From Duganella qianjiadongensis (GTDB taxonomy: Bacteria > Pseudomonadota > Gammaproteobacteria > Burkholderiales > Burkholderiaceae_D), in contig NZ_WWCM01000005.1 of NCBI RefSeq assembly GCF_009857915.1, positions 186,001 to 250,000 on the forward strand: 64,000 bases of DNA, written 5' to 3'. The notes under the pieces were generated by a model. It did not search any database, had not been told where the DNA came from, and saw only the letters and a list, made by a program, of their open reading frames with translations. The first letter of the stretch is position 1; each line of letters opens with the position of its first letter. The translations under genes and the position numbers were made by a program. Shown here in pieces: positions 27,086 through 36,291 of this stretch.

Positions 27086-28726
27086 TTCCACCAGCGCAGC
27101 AATCCCGTACTTACGCTGGGTGTGCGCAAACTGCGCCTCCAGCTGTGCCAGCGCTGCATGGTGCGGGTCGAGCAGGCGCATGCGGCCCAGCAGGGTGGCG
27201 CAGTGTTTGCCCAGCTGGGCCTCCCAGCCCAGATCATCCAGCTGCTTGAGGATGGCCGAGGTGGCAGCCAGTGCCAGCGACATATTGGCCGGGGCCTTGC
27301 GCAGACCGGCATTGAGCGTATCGACCGCCGCCCGCAAATCGCCCTGGCTGCGCTGTTCCGAGGCGTGCTCGATCAGTTCCGCCACCTGATGCTTGATTTC
27401 CTTGCTCATGCCTTCGGCCAGATCATGGCGGCCGGCCTGCTCGAATACCTGCACGGCGTCGTCCATCGACACGCCGCTTTCCGTGTCGTTCATCAGGCTG
27501 ATCATCAGCTCGGACGCCTGCGCATCGAGTTCCGCATTCAGGCAGCTATGGACCACGCCGACCTTGAGGCCGGTCGATAGGCCGCGGCTGACAGCAATGG
27601 CGCTGACGGCATTGCTGAACTCGGTGGCCGCGCCTTTGCGGTTGCCGGTCATTTCGTGCAGCATGCCGGCGGCAACTGCGCGGCAGGCGTCTACATTGGC
27701 GCTGCTGCGCAGCGAACGTTCCATGTCGCGGATGACGCCGCTGATCTGCCCTGTGTCGCCTTTGGCAACCAGCGTCTTGACCAGTTTGACATGATCTTCG
27801 GGATCGCGGAATTCCGAATATTTGGCTTTGGCCACCACCTGTTTGAAGGCTCGTTCGGCGGCGCCGACGTCGCCCGTTTCCAGCGCAACCTCGCCCAGAT
27901 GGCGCAGTCGGCCTACCAGATTTGGCGAGATTGCGACCGCATCTTCCAGTATCTTCTTGGCCGTTTCCTGCGCCCCCATGGCTTCATGGGTACGTGCCAG
28001 CAAGTCATAGGCCGACATGAATTTGGGATTGGAGACCAGCAGATGTTCCAGCGTGGCGCAGGCGTCCGGGTATTTTTCCTGGGCAAACTGGCAGCGCGCC
28101 ACGCCCATTTGTGCCCACGCGATGGCGCGATTCATGACGATGACCTGATACACCGTCTCTGCTTCGGCGTATTCGCCTGTGCTCATCAGCAGTTCGGCAC
28201 GCAAACGGGCAAAGTCCGTGGCATAGGCCGGGTTGGCTGCTTCGCGGCTGCGGCATTCGGTGATGGCTTTGGCGATATTGCCCGCTTCGGCCAGCTGGTG
28301 CACGGGTAAAAATACGGCGCGGCGGGTGATGGCGCGGCGCATGCGCTGCTGCAGCATGTCCACCGTGAACGGCTTGAGCACGTAGTCGGTCGGCGTCAGC
28401 TCGGCGGCGCCGATGACCTTGCTGTACACCCCTTCCGAGGTCAGCATGATGAAGATGCTCGATGGCGGCAGTAATTTGTGAGCGCGCAAGTCCTCCAGCA
28501 GCTGCTGGCCATCCTGGCCATTCTGCTCGCCGCTGCCATTGCCCAGATCATACTCGCACAGCACGATATCGAACGGCTTCTTGGCCAGTTGGCGGATGGC
28601 TGTGCCGGAACTGACCGCGTAATCGATCTTGCTGATGCCGGCCTGTGCGAGCATATTGTGCAGGTTGCCGCGCATACCCGGATTGGGATCGACGATCAAC
28701 ACTGACAAATCACTATTTTCGGCCAT
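27011..28726 (-). CDS. Receiver-domain/TPR protein with non-canonical phospho-acceptor
   Basis: A 571-residue cytoplasmic protein: receiver (REC) domain about 8-128, then tetratricopeptide-like helical repeats to about 540. The REC fold is recognisable from LSVLIVDPNPGMR, DIVLCEYDLG, IMLTSEG (Thr96) and YVLKPF (Lys118). The position that should be the phosphorylated Asp is Glu58, and the second acidic-pocket residue is Pro14 rather than Asp. It may therefore be a pseudo-receiver or constitutively on. The repeats suggest a scaffold for protein partners; no output DNA-binding or catalytic domain is present. Single gene divergent from purL, with a 278-base gap between them. Confidence 0.85.
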   Translation of the reverse strand: MAENSDLSVLIVDPNPGMRGNLHNMLAQAGISKIDYAVSSGTAIRQLAKKPFDIVLCEYDLGNGSGEQNGQDGQQLLEDLRAHKLLPPSSIFIMLTSEGVYSKVIGAAELTPTDYVLKPFTVDMLQQRMRRAITRRAVFLPVHQLAEAGNIAKAITECRSREAANPAYATDFARLRAELLMSTGEYAEAETVYQVIVMNRAIAWAQMGVARCQFAQEKYPDACATLEHLLVSNPKFMSAYDLLARTHEAMGAQETAKKILEDAVAISPNLVGRLRHLGEVALETGDVGAAERAFKQVVAKAKYSEFRDPEDHVKLVKTLVAKGDTGQISGVIRDMERSLRSSANVDACRAVAAGMLHEMTGNRKGAATEFSNAVSAIAVSRGLSTGLKVGVVHSCLNAELDAQASELMISLMNDTESGVSMDDAVQVFEQAGRHDLAEGMSKEIKHQVAELIEHASEQRSQGDLRAAVDTLNAGLRKAPANMSLALAATSAILKQLDDLGWEAQLGKHCATLLGRMRLLDPHHAALAQLEAQFAHTQRKYGIAALVESEHQRTGDVRPVGDQIPRDKVQSA

Positions 28727-28877
28727 CTTAGCGCATTAAGTTAAAGTTGAATCTAGCATACTCTAAGGCAATGGAAAATGTTACCAAAACACGCTGAAAG
28801 CGCCATTTTTGGTCAATATCAGGCCCTGAAACGGTGAAAAATGTTGCTTTGGAGGCAGTTTTTGTCTGTTGTGGCGC

Positions 28878-28906
28878 TGTATAGACAGCGTCGTAAAGGG
28901 TATAAT
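28878..28906 (+). promoter_or_regulatory. Candidate purL promoter (TATAAT)
   Basis: A perfect -10 TATAAT at 28901-28906 lies about 100 bases before the purL start. The only -35 at 17-base spacing is the weak TGTATA at 28878-28883. The transcript would carry a leader of roughly 90 bases that contains the short frame at 28943. Confidence 0.5.
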
Positions 28907-28942
28907 GCGCGCAAAGGAATTCTGCAATTCAAGTAGTAAGAC

Positions 28943-29011
28943 ATGTCTTTCATGCCTCATCGCCCTTTAATCCGCAGCCTCGCTGCATCAACCTTCTTCC
29001 AACCATGTTGA
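28943..29011 (+). CDS. Possible 22-residue leader peptide overlapping the purL start
   Basis: ATG at 28943 opens a 22-codon frame whose TGA (29009-29011) lies just inside the purL coding start (ATG 29005) in another frame. The peptide is [20 protein letters not shown] plus Pro-Cys. purL itself lacks a Shine-Dalgarno (the upstream bases are pyrimidine-rich), so termination-reinitiation coupling is conceivable. The leader's own ribosome site is also weak. Speculative. Confidence 0.25.
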   Translation: MSFMPHRPLIRSLAASTFFQPC

Positions 29012-32000
29012 TTCTGCCGGGCTCCAACGCCCTGTCCGCATTCCGTAGCCAACGCCTGTTGACCCAACTGCAAGCTGTGCTGCCTGCCATTGCCGCCGTT
29101 CAGGCGCGCTTCGTCCATTTTATCGATGCCACCGCGCCGCTGTCCGATGACGACAGCCGCCGTCTGGGTGCGCTGCTGACCTACGGTGAGCCGGCCCACG
29201 CCGACAACACCGAAGGCGCGGTCGAGGAATTCTTCGTGATACCCCGTCTGGGCACCATTTCGCCATGGGCCTCGAAAGCCACCGACATCGTGCACAACTG
29301 CGGCATGGCCCATGTGAAGCGGGTCGAGCGCGGCATCGCCTATCGCATCAACCTGAAGGCCGGTATTCTGGGTAGCAGCATCGGTGCGACCAAGCACCTG
29401 AGCGCCGAGCAGGCCCAGGCCGTTGCGGCTTTGCTGCACGACCGTATGACCGAATCCGTGCTGCGCCATCCGGACGAAGCGGCGGGCCTGTTCCGCACGC
29501 TGGAAGCGCGTCCGCTGGAGACGGTGGACGTGATCGGCGCCGGCAAGGCCGCGCTGGAAAAAGCCAATACCGACCTCGGTCTGGCCATGTCCGACGACGA
29601 GATCGACTATCTGGACGCAGCTTTCAGCAAGGCGGGCCGCAATCCGACCGATGTGGAACTTATGATGTTTGCGCAGGCGAATAGTGAACACTGCCGCCAC
29701 AAGATCTTCAATGCCGACTGGACCATCGATGGCGTAGCCCAGCCTAAATCGCTGTTCGGCATGATCAAGAACACCCACCAGCTGCAGCCTAAGGGCACCG
29801 TGGTGGCCTACAGCGACAACTCGTCCATCATGGAAGGCGCCGAAGTGATGCGCTTCTTCCCGCAGGGTGAAGCGCACCAGTATGCGCCGGTGACGGAATT
29901 GACCCATACGCTGATGAAGGTGGAAACGCATAATCACCCGACGGCGATCTCCCCATTCCCCGGTGCGTCGACTGGCGCCGGCGGCGAGATCCGCGACGAA
30001 GGCGCGACCGGCCGGGGCGCCAAGCCGAAAGCCGGCCTGACCGGCTTCACCGTCTCCAATCTGCTGCTGCCGGGCGCCGTGCAGGCATGGGAAAACGATG
30101 CCAGCGTGACTGGTCCGGTGGCGGATTACCGCGACAGCGGCAAAGCCTACGGCAAGCCTGACCGCATCGCTTCGGCCTTGCAGATCATGATCGAGGGCCC
30201 GCTCGGTGGCGCCGCTTTCAGCAACGAATTCGGCCGTCCGGTACTGGGCGGCTATTTCCGTACCTACGAACAGAATATCGGCCAGCAGTTCGCCGGCGCG
30301 CACGATACCGTGATGGGCTACCATAAGCCTATCATGATAGCCGGCGGTATCGGCAATATCTCGGCCCGGCACACCCACAAGAACGATATTCCGGTGGGCA
30401 GTCTGCTGGTGCAGCTGGGCGGTCCCGGCATGCGCATCGGGATGGGTGGCTCGGCGGCGTCGTCGATGGCAACCGGCACCAACACGGCCGATCTGGACTT
30501 CGACTCGGTACAGCGCGGCAATCCGGAAATGGAACGCCGTGCCCAGGAAGTGATCAACAGCTGCTGGCAGCTGGGTCCTGACAATCCTATCATCTCCATC
30601 CACGACGTGGGTGCCGGCGGTCTGTCGAATGCCTTCCCTGAAATCACCAATGACGCCAAGCGCGGTGCGATCTTCGATCTGCGCAAGATCCCGCTGGAAG
30701 AGAGCGGCATGGCGCCGAAAGAGATCTGGTCCAACGAATCGCAGGAACGTTATGTACTGGCGATTGCGCCGGAAAGTCTGCCACTGTTCCAGAGCTTGTG
30801 CGAGCGCGAGCGCTGCCTGTTCGCCGTGGTGGGCACTGCCACCGAAGAACGCCAGCTCAAGCTGATCGATCCGGAACTGGGCAACTCGCCGGTCGATATG
30901 CCGATGGACGTGCTGCTCGGTAAACCGCCCAAGATGCAGCGCGATGTACACCATGTGCAGAATGATTTCCCGGCCATCGACCTGACCGGCATGGATCTGG
31001 AGGAAGTGGCCAGGCGCGTGCTGCTGCTGCCTACCGTCGGCGACAAGTCCTTCCTGATCACCATCGGCGACCGTACCGTAGGCGGCATGTCGGTGCGCGA
31101 CCAGATGGTGGGTCCATGGCAGGTGCCGGTGGCCGATTGCGCCGTCACGGCCATGAGTTTCGAAGGCTATCAGGGCGAAGCCATGGCGATGGGCGAGCGT
31201 ACCCCGCTGGCCGTGATCGATGCGGCTGCTTCGGGCCGTATGGCCGTGGCAGAAGCGGTGACCAATATCGCTGCTGCGCCGATCAACGATATCTCCGACA
31301 TCAAGCTGTCGGCTAACTGGATGGCGGCCTGCGGCCAGCCCGGTCAGGATGCGGCGCTGTACGACACGGTCAAAGCCGTGGGGATGGAACTGTGTCCGGC
31401 GCTGGGCATCTCCATCCCGGTCGGTAAGGATTCGCTGTCGATGCGCACCACCTGGAAAGACGAAGGCGAGAGCAAGGCGGTGACCTCGCCCGTGTCGCTG
31501 ATCGTCTCCTCGTTCGCTCCCGTGTACGACGTACGCAAGTCGCTGACGCCGCAGATCCGCACCGACCTCGGTGATACCTCCATCATCCTGATCGATCTGG
31601 GCCGCGGTAAAAACCGTATGGGGGCTTCGGCGCTGTCGCTGGTCATGGGCCAGCTGGGTAACGAAACGCCGGATGTGGATAGCCCGGAAGACCTGAAAGG
31701 CTTCTTCGCCGCGATCCAGCAACTGAACAAGGAAGGCAAGCTGCTGGCCTACCACGACCGTTCCGACGGCGGCCTGTATGGCACGCTGACGGAAATGGCC
31801 TTCGCAGGCCGTGCCGGTCTGTCGATCAACCTCGACATCCTGACGCTGGAGCAGGGCCATGGCGCCGATCAGGGCGATGCCAAGAACTGGGCCGGCCAGA
31901 TCGCCGAGCGGCGCAACGAGCAGACCCTGCGCGCGCTGTTCTCGGAAGAGCTGGGTGCCGTGATTCAGGTACGCGCTGACGAGAAGTCGCTGGTCATGGA

Positions 32001-33054
32001 CGTACTGCGCAGCTACAACCTGGGCGCCTGCAGCCATATCATCGGCAAGCCGAATGACCGTGGCGTGATCGAATTCACCCGCGATGCCAAGACTATCTAC
32101 TCGCAAGCACGTTCGGCACTGCACCGTCTGTGGAGCGAAACCAGCTGGCGTATCGCCCGTCTGCGCGACAATCCAGCCTGCGCCGATGCCGAATACGACC
32201 GCCTGCTGGACGAAACCGATCCGGGCATGACGCCGCGTATCAGCTTCGACCTGAGCGAGAATGTGGCCGCGCCCTTCCTCGCTACTGGCGTACGTCCACG
32301 CGTGGCGATCCTGCGCGAGCAGGGCGTCAACTCGCATATCGAAACGGCGTACGTGATGCATCAGGCAGGCTTCACCGCGGTCGACGTGCACATGAGCGAC
32401 CTGATCGCCGGCCGTGTCAAGCTGGACGACTTCCAGGGCATCATCGCCGTCGGCGGTTTCTCCTATGGCGACGTGCTGGGTGCGGGCGAAGGCTGGGCCA
32501 AGACCATTCTGTTCAACAACGCACTGTTGGACCAGTTCGCGCGCTTCTTCGCCCGTACTGACAGCTTCGGTCTGGGCGTGTGCAATGGCTGCCAGATGAT
32601 GAGCAATCTGAAATCCATCATTCCGGGCGCTCACGCATGGCCCAAGTTCACCACCAACAAGTCGGAGAAATTCGAAGCCCGCTTTGCCATGGTGGAAGTG
32701 CTGGATTCGCCATCGATCTTCTTCAGCGGCATGGCGGGCACGCAAACGGCCATCGCCATCGCCCACGGCGAAGGCTATGCCGATTTCAGCCAGACCGGCA
32801 ATATCGGCGAGGCAGTGGCTGCCATGCGCTTCATCGACAACCGCGGCGCGGCCACCGAAGTCTATCCGTATAACCCGAATGGCTCGCCGCAGGGCCTGAC
32901 TTCGGTGACCACGGCTGACGGCCGCTTCACGGTGATGATGCCGCACGCCGAGCGCGTGTTCCGCACCGTGCAGCAATCGTGGCATCCGGATGCATGGGGC
33001 GAAGATTCGCCATGGATGCGCATGTTCCGCAACGCCCGCAAGTTCGTCGGCTAA
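29005..33054 (+). CDS. purL: Phosphoribosylformylglycinamidine synthase (large, fused type)
   Basis: Fourth step of purine synthesis: FGAR + glutamine + ATP to FGAM. The 1349-residue protein is the fused proteobacterial type: an N-terminal PurS-like region ([13 protein letters not shown]), FGAM-synthetase core ([17 protein letters not shown] segment around residue 225, [20 protein letters not shown] around 305), and a C-terminal class-I glutamine amidotransferase ([11 protein letters not shown]; nucleophile Cys in [11 protein letters not shown]; His/Glu in [10 protein letters not shown]). Slightly longer than the E. coli enzyme. Single gene followed by a strong terminator. There is no Shine-Dalgarno before the ATG. 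Confidence 0.98.
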   Translation: MLILPGSNALSAFRSQRLLTQLQAVLPAIAAVQARFVHFIDATAPLSDDDSRRLGALLTYGEPAHADNTEGAVEEFFVIPRLGTISPWASKATDIVHNCGMAHVKRVERGIAYRINLKAGILGSSIGATKHLSAEQAQAVAALLHDRMTESVLRHPDEAAGLFRTLEARPLETVDVIGAGKAALEKANTDLGLAMSDDEIDYLDAAFSKAGRNPTDVELMMFAQANSEHCRHKIFNADWTIDGVAQPKSLFGMIKNTHQLQPKGTVVAYSDNSSIMEGAEVMRFFPQGEAHQYAPVTELTHTLMKVETHNHPTAISPFPGASTGAGGEIRDEGATGRGAKPKAGLTGFTVSNLLLPGAVQAWENDASVTGPVADYRDSGKAYGKPDRIASALQIMIEGPLGGAAFSNEFGRPVLGGYFRTYEQNIGQQFAGAHDTVMGYHKPIMIAGGIGNISARHTHKNDIPVGSLLVQLGGPGMRIGMGGSAASSMATGTNTADLDFDSVQRGNPEMERRAQEVINSCWQLGPDNPIISIHDVGAGGLSNAFPEITNDAKRGAIFDLRKIPLEESGMAPKEIWSNESQERYVLAIAPESLPLFQSLCERERCLFAVVGTATEERQLKLIDPELGNSPVDMPMDVLLGKPPKMQRDVHHVQNDFPAIDLTGMDLEEVARRVLLLPTVGDKSFLITIGDRTVGGMSVRDQMVGPWQVPVADCAVTAMSFEGYQGEAMAMGERTPLAVIDAAASGRMAVAEAVTNIAAAPINDISDIKLSANWMAACGQPGQDAALYDTVKAVGMELCPALGISIPVGKDSLSMRTTWKDEGESKAVTSPVSLIVSSFAPVYDVRKSLTPQIRTDLGDTSIILIDLGRGKNRMGASALSLVMGQLGNETPDVDSPEDLKGFFAAIQQLNKEGKLLAYHDRSDGGLYGTLTEMAFAGRAGLSINLDILTLEQGHGADQGDAKNWAGQIAERRNEQTLRALFSEELGAVIQVRADEKSLVMDVLRSYNLGACSHIIGKPNDRGVIEFTRDAKTIYSQARSALHRLWSETSWRIARLRDNPACADAEYDRLLDETDPGMTPRISFDLSENVAAPFLATGVRPRVAILREQGVNSHIETAYVMHQAGFTAVDVHMSDLIAGRVKLDDFQGIIAVGGFSYGDVLGAGEGWAKTILFNNALLDQFARFFARTDSFGLGVCNGCQMMSNLKSIIPGAHAWPKFTTNKSEKFEARFAMVEVLDSPSIFFSGMAGTQTAIAIAHGEGYADFSQTGNIGEAVAAMRFIDNRGAATEVYPYNPNGSPQGLTSVTTADGRFTVMMPHAERVFRTVQQSWHPDAWGEDSPWMRMFRNARKFVG

Positions 33055-33072
33055 GCTCCGACGGCGTAACAG

Positions 33073-33099
33073 AGGCCGGCATACGCCGGCCTTTTTTTT
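33073..33099 (+). terminator. Intrinsic terminator of purL
   Basis: Eight-bp stem AGGCCGGC (33073-33080), loop ATAC, GCCGGCCT (33085-33092), followed by an unbroken run of T to 33099. It lies 19 bases after the purL stop. Confidence 0.93.
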
Positions 33100-33118
33100 G
33101 CCCGGGCTGAGCGCGCAT

Positions 33119-33144
33119 AAAAAAAGCGCCCCGCAGGGCGCTTT
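33119..33144 (-). terminator. Intrinsic terminator of the first parvulin gene
   Basis: On the minus strand: AAAGCGCCC/GGGCGCTTT nine-bp stem (33123-33131 and 33136-33144) with a CGCA loop (plus-strand sense), followed by a T-run read from the A-run at 33119-33125. Its GCGCCCCGCAGGGCGC core is identical to the terminator of the neighbouring paralogue. Confidence 0.9.
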
Positions 33145-33165
33145 CGTGTCATCCGTCTAAACGGT

Positions 33166-33942
33166 TTACTGGATTTTGGCTTTGGCCATCAGCTCTTCGC
33201 GCAGGGTAGCGATCTTACGCTGCTGCATGGCTTCGTTGATCTGGCCTTTGACTTCATCGTACGATGGCAGTTTGACGGCGCGCGATTCTTCCATCTTGAT
33301 CACGTGGAAACCGAACTCGGTTTTTACCGGAGTCTGGGTGATTTCACCGTTTTTCAAAGCAACCATGGCGTCAGCGAAAGGCTTGACCAGTTTGCCCGGC
33401 GTCATCCAGCCCAGATCGCCGCCGTTGTTGGCCGAACCGTCTTTCGATACCTTGGCCAGTTCTTCGAACTTGCCGCCGCTTTTCAGTTTGGCGATGATGT
33501 CTTTGGCTTCCTGCTCGGTGGCCACTAGGATGTGACGCGAGTGGTATTCTTTTTCGCCCATGGCAGCTTTGTACTTGTCGTACTCGGCTTTCATGTCGGC
33601 TTCCTTGACCGGATTCTTTTTCAGGTAGTCGGCCAGCATGGCGTTGATGATGATGCTCTGACGGGCATTTTCGATAGCGGCTTTGACTTCAGCCTTGGTG
33701 CCGAAACCCTGTTTGTCCGCTTCCTGGATCAGCACTTCGCGGCCGATCAGGTCTTTCTTGATCATTTCGCGCAGTTGCGGGCTGTCTGGCTGCTGGCCCT
33801 GGGCCACCACCTGTTTGACCACCTGATCAACCTTGGACGCTGGAATGGCCTTGCCATTCACGGTGGCTACGTTTTGCGCGAAGACTGGCGCAGCAGCGAC
33901 AGCGAGCAGGGCTAACATCATGCGGGTTGGCTTCAACATCAT
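33166..33942 (-). CDS. Periplasmic parvulin-type peptidyl-prolyl isomerase (paralogue 1)
   Basis: Folding catalyst for exported proteins, 258 residues. Signal peptide about 1-22 (VFA-Q). A SurA-like N-terminal helical chaperone region (NGKAIPASKVDQ to about 120) is followed by one rotamase domain (about 132-230) with RHILVATE, GGDLGWMTPGKLVKPFADA and FGFHVIK, i.e. the usual active-site His, Met/Leu, Phe and His positions. Start 33942 or the adjacent ATG 33939, with AGGA upstream. Second of two tandem copies at the end of the msrB-yciB-bolA cluster; each copy has its own terminator. Confidence 0.92.
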   Translation of the reverse strand: MMLKPTRMMLALLAVAAAPVFAQNVATVNGKAIPASKVDQVVKQVVAQGQQPDSPQLREMIKKDLIGREVLIQEADKQGFGTKAEVKAAIENARQSIIINAMLADYLKKNPVKEADMKAEYDKYKAAMGEKEYHSRHILVATEQEAKDIIAKLKSGGKFEELAKVSKDGSANNGGDLGWMTPGKLVKPFADAMVALKNGEITQTPVKTEFGFHVIKMEESRAVKLPSYDEVKGQINEAMQQRKIATLREELMAKAKIQ

Positions 33943-34010
33943 TATTAAATCCTATAAAAAAACAAGAAATCGCACTCGGCGGTGCATGGTACCAACGCTA
34001 AATCAAAAAC

Positions 34011-34028
34011 GGCGCCCCGCAGGGCGCC
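34011..34028 (-). terminator. Intrinsic terminator of the second parvulin gene
   Basis: Stem GGCGCCC (34011-34017), loop CGCA, GGGCGCC (34022-34028), followed on the minus strand by GTTTTTGATTT. It lies 13 bases after the stop at 34042. Core sequence identical to the downstream paralogue's terminator. Confidence 0.88.
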
Positions 34029-34041
34029 GCCTTGTGCAACA

Positions 34042-34821
34042 TTACTGCACTTTTGCTTTTTTGACCAGTTCTTCCTGATAGGCTTGAACTTTCTTCTGTG
34101 CCAGCGCTTCGGCAACCTGCGGCTTGACTTCTTCCAGGGTAGGCAGCTTGGCCGCGCGGATGTCGTCCACTTTGATCACGTGGAAGCCGTTAGGCGTCTG
34201 CACTGGCTTCTCGGTGACCTGACCTTTTTGCAGGGCGACGAAAGCCGCCGAGAAAGCTGGCGGGAAGGCGGCTGGTACAGCCCAGTCCAGATCGCCGCCG
34301 TTGGCAGCCGAGCCGGTGTCTTTCGAGTTTTTAGCCAGATCTTCGAACTTGGCGCCGCCTTTGATCTTGGCGATCACGTCGTTGGCTTCCGCTTCGGTCG
34401 CCATCATGATGTGGCGTACGTGGTATTCCTTGTCGCCATTCTGGGCCACGAATTTGTCGTATTCGGCCTTGATGTCGGCTTCGGTGACAGGGTTTTTCTT
34501 AATGTAGTCGCCTACCAGCGCGTTGATGATGATGGCCTGACGGGCATTTTCCAGCTGGGCTTTGACTGCGGCGTCTTTGGAGAAACCCTGTTTTTCCGCT
34601 TCCTGCATCAGCACTTCACGGCCGATCAGGTCTTTCTTGATCAGTTCGCGCAGCTGTGGCGAATCCGGCTGCTGGCCTTGAGCAACAACTTGCTTGACCA
34701 CGGCGTCCACGCGCGAGGTTGGAATAGCTTTACCGTTAACCACGGCAACGTTCTGTGCGAAAGCAGGTACTGCGATAACGGCGAGAAGTGCAATCAGCAG
34801 CTTGGCTGGCTTGAAGGTCAT
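34042..34821 (-). CDS. Periplasmic parvulin-type peptidyl-prolyl isomerase (paralogue 2, altered loop)
   Basis: 259-residue paralogue of the next gene downstream, with the same layout: signal peptide (PAFA-Q), helical region starting NGKAIPTSRVD, one rotamase domain (VRHIMMATE, NGFHVIK). The two copies agree over most of their length; for example VVKQVVAQGQQPDSPQLRE is shared. In the rotamase loop this copy reads GGDLDWAVPAAFPPAFSAAF where canonical parvulins and the sister copy have GGDLGW and a (M/L)V..F motif. Its catalytic competence or substrate choice may differ. Expression is probably from the 122-base gap upstream. Confidence 0.92.
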   Translation of the reverse strand: MTFKPAKLLIALLAVIAVPAFAQNVAVVNGKAIPTSRVDAVVKQVVAQGQQPDSPQLRELIKKDLIGREVLMQEAEKQGFSKDAAVKAQLENARQAIIINALVGDYIKKNPVTEADIKAEYDKFVAQNGDKEYHVRHIMMATEAEANDVIAKIKGGAKFEDLAKNSKDTGSAANGGDLDWAVPAAFPPAFSAAFVALQKGQVTEKPVQTPNGFHVIKVDDIRAAKLPTLEEVKPQVAEALAQKKVQAYQEELVKKAKVQ

Positions 34822-34943
34822 TATTAATTCCTGTAAGGGGAAAAGTTTAAGCGAAAATGCTAGGCAGGGAGTTGGATCAGCTATCTGTATTTCTGTTCAA
34901 TTATTCTGAAACGAATAGGCCAGTGCCCATACCTCGCGTTACA

Positions 34944-35216
34944 TCATACTTCGGACGGTGCCAATGCAATAATGGATAATGCATGTATTTCTTTATGCAT
35001 CATATCGTGCACAGAATCATACACGAGCCGATGTCTTGTGACGAGTTTTAGCCCTTCAAATTGTAACGAAACAATTCTGACGTTGTAATGACCACCGCCG
35101 GAAGCGGCACCGGCATGGCCGGCGTGCAGGGCCGAATCGTCTTCCAGCGTCAGTTCCTGCGGCTGCAGGGCCGCTTCCATGCGGCTGCGCATGCGTTCGA
35201 GACGGGTATCGCTCAT
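34944..35216 (-). CDS. bolA: BolA family protein
   Basis: 90-residue BolA-fold protein, a partner of monothiol glutaredoxins in iron-sulfur cluster handling and linked to stress morphology. The family signature is VTRHRLVYDSVHDMMHKEIHALSI (positions about 58-81) containing the conserved RHR and the C-terminal His (in EIHALS). A Gly/Ala-rich loop carries the HAGHAG cluster. The ATG overlaps the yciB stop by four bases (ATGA), so it is coupled to yciB. Confidence 0.92.
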   Translation of the reverse strand: MSDTRLERMRSRMEAALQPQELTLEDDSALHAGHAGAASGGGHYNVRIVSLQFEGLKLVTRHRLVYDSVHDMMHKEIHALSIIALAPSEV

Positions 35217-35842
35217 GCCTGATCCTTCATATGACGGGACAGATAAATGGTCTGGGCCACGATGAATACAAACATGATGGCGGTGGAGCCGAATGCCTTG
35301 AAGCTTACCCAGGCACTGGTGTCACCTTTGAACAGCACAAAGGCCAGATACCAGTTGAGGAAGCCCATTGCAGTAAAGAAACAAATCCATGCGAGATTCA
35401 GGCGCGACCAGATCTGCTCGGGCAGCTGGACGATTTCTTCCATGGATTTGCGCATCAGATTCTTCTTGAATACGAGGTCGCTGACCAGCAGGCCGCTGGC
35501 GAAGAACCAGTAGACGATGCTGAGTTTCCACTTGATGAAGTCCTCATCGTGCAGATAGATGGTCAGGCCGCCGAAGAAGACGAACATGGCCAGCGAGAAC
35601 CACAGCACGAAGTCGACCTTGCGGCGCTGCAGCTTGATATAGGCTATCTGGGCCATGGTGGCCAGTATGCCCACCAGCGTGGCGATGACGATGGGGGCCT
35701 GTTCGGCGGTGACGGAGCCGCCAGAAACCATGCCGCTCAGATAGGTATTGATGAAGTGCTGGGCCGCTTCGGCATTCCATCCTGACAGTTTGTACGCTGC
35801 AAAGAACAGTATCAGGGGAATCAGATCGAACAGGAATTTCAT
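35213..35842 (-). CDS. yciB: Inner-membrane septation protein A (YciB/IspZ)
   Basis: 209-residue polytopic membrane protein of the YciB family involved in cell envelope/division; about five hydrophobic helices (for example FLFDLIPLILFFAAYKLSG at the N-terminus, VLWFSLAMFVFFGGLTI, IVYWFFASGLLVSDLVF, IMFVFIVAQTIYLS near the end). Conserved segments KPTVLYWLF-like (KLSIVYWFFA) and LNWYLAF support the call. The start at 35842 begins with the family-typical MKFLFDLIPL; the frame is open upstream through the msrB 3' end. Ten bases separate it from msrB. Confidence 0.93.
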   Translation of the reverse strand: MKFLFDLIPLILFFAAYKLSGWNAEAAQHFINTYLSGMVSGGSVTAEQAPIVIATLVGILATMAQIAYIKLQRRKVDFVLWFSLAMFVFFGGLTIYLHDEDFIKWKLSIVYWFFASGLLVSDLVFKKNLMRKSMEEIVQLPEQIWSRLNLAWICFFTAMGFLNWYLAFVLFKGDTSAWVSFKAFGSTAIMFVFIVAQTIYLSRHMKDQA

Positions 35843-35852
35843 GGTGTCTCGG

Positions 35853-36248
35853 TTATTGTGGGTCGAAGCGCAATGATGCAGAGTTAATACAGTAACGCAA
35901 ACCGGTGGGCGGCGGGCCGTCCGGGAAAACATGGCCCAGATGGGCATCGCACACGGCGCACAGGATTTCGGTGCGCAGCATACCATGGGAACGGTCGACT
36001 TTCTCCGTCACATGGCGCGGATCGATGGCCTCGAAGTAGCTGGGCCAGCCGCAGCCGGAATCGAATTTGGCATCGGAGCGGAACAGCGGCGTCTCGCAAC
36101 AGACACAGGTGTACACACCGGCCTCGTGGTGGTCCCAGAACTTGCCGGTAAAAGCACGTTCGGTGGCGGCGTGACGGGTGACCTGATACTCCATAGGTTC
36201 GAGCATGGCGCGCCATTCGGCGTCGGAACGGATGACTTTATCTTGCAT
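35853..36248 (-). CDS. msrB: Peptide-methionine (R)-S-oxide reductase
   Basis: Reduces the R epimer of methionine sulfoxide in proteins. 131 residues with zinc-binding pairs CVCC (Cys48, Cys51) and CAVC (Cys97, Cys100), the [11 protein letters not shown] motif (62-72), [18 protein letters not shown], and catalytic Cys120 in RYCINSASL. It uses cysteine, not selenocysteine. First of the msrB-yciB-bolA run; 43 bases after selO on the same strand. Confidence 0.96.
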   Translation of the reverse strand: MQDKVIRSDAEWRAMLEPMEYQVTRHAATERAFTGKFWDHHEAGVYTCVCCETPLFRSDAKFDSGCGWPSYFEAIDPRHVTEKVDRSHGMLRTEILCAVCDAHLGHVFPDGPPPTGLRYCINSASLRFDPQ

Positions 36249-36291
36249 GGCTTATCACTCGCTTAAGAATGGATGGTTGGTCGGGAGGCCA

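Noticed and set aside
26878-27249. Plus-strand frame starting MARQAGTRT after the 5-oxoprolinase gene
   Set aside because: No ribosome site and it runs deep into the convergent receiver-TPR gene; the GTG frame at 26942 is the better candidate there.
28957-32985. A 1342-codon open frame antisense to purL
   Set aside because: It mirrors the codon bias of GC-rich purL; low-complexity His/Arg-rich translation with no domain, and purL is unambiguous.
33955-34041. Possible repetitive extragenic palindrome because GCGCCCCGCAGGGCGC occurs twice
   Set aside because: Each copy is followed by a T-run just after a stop codon, so they are intrinsic terminators of duplicated genes, not a dispersed repeat family.
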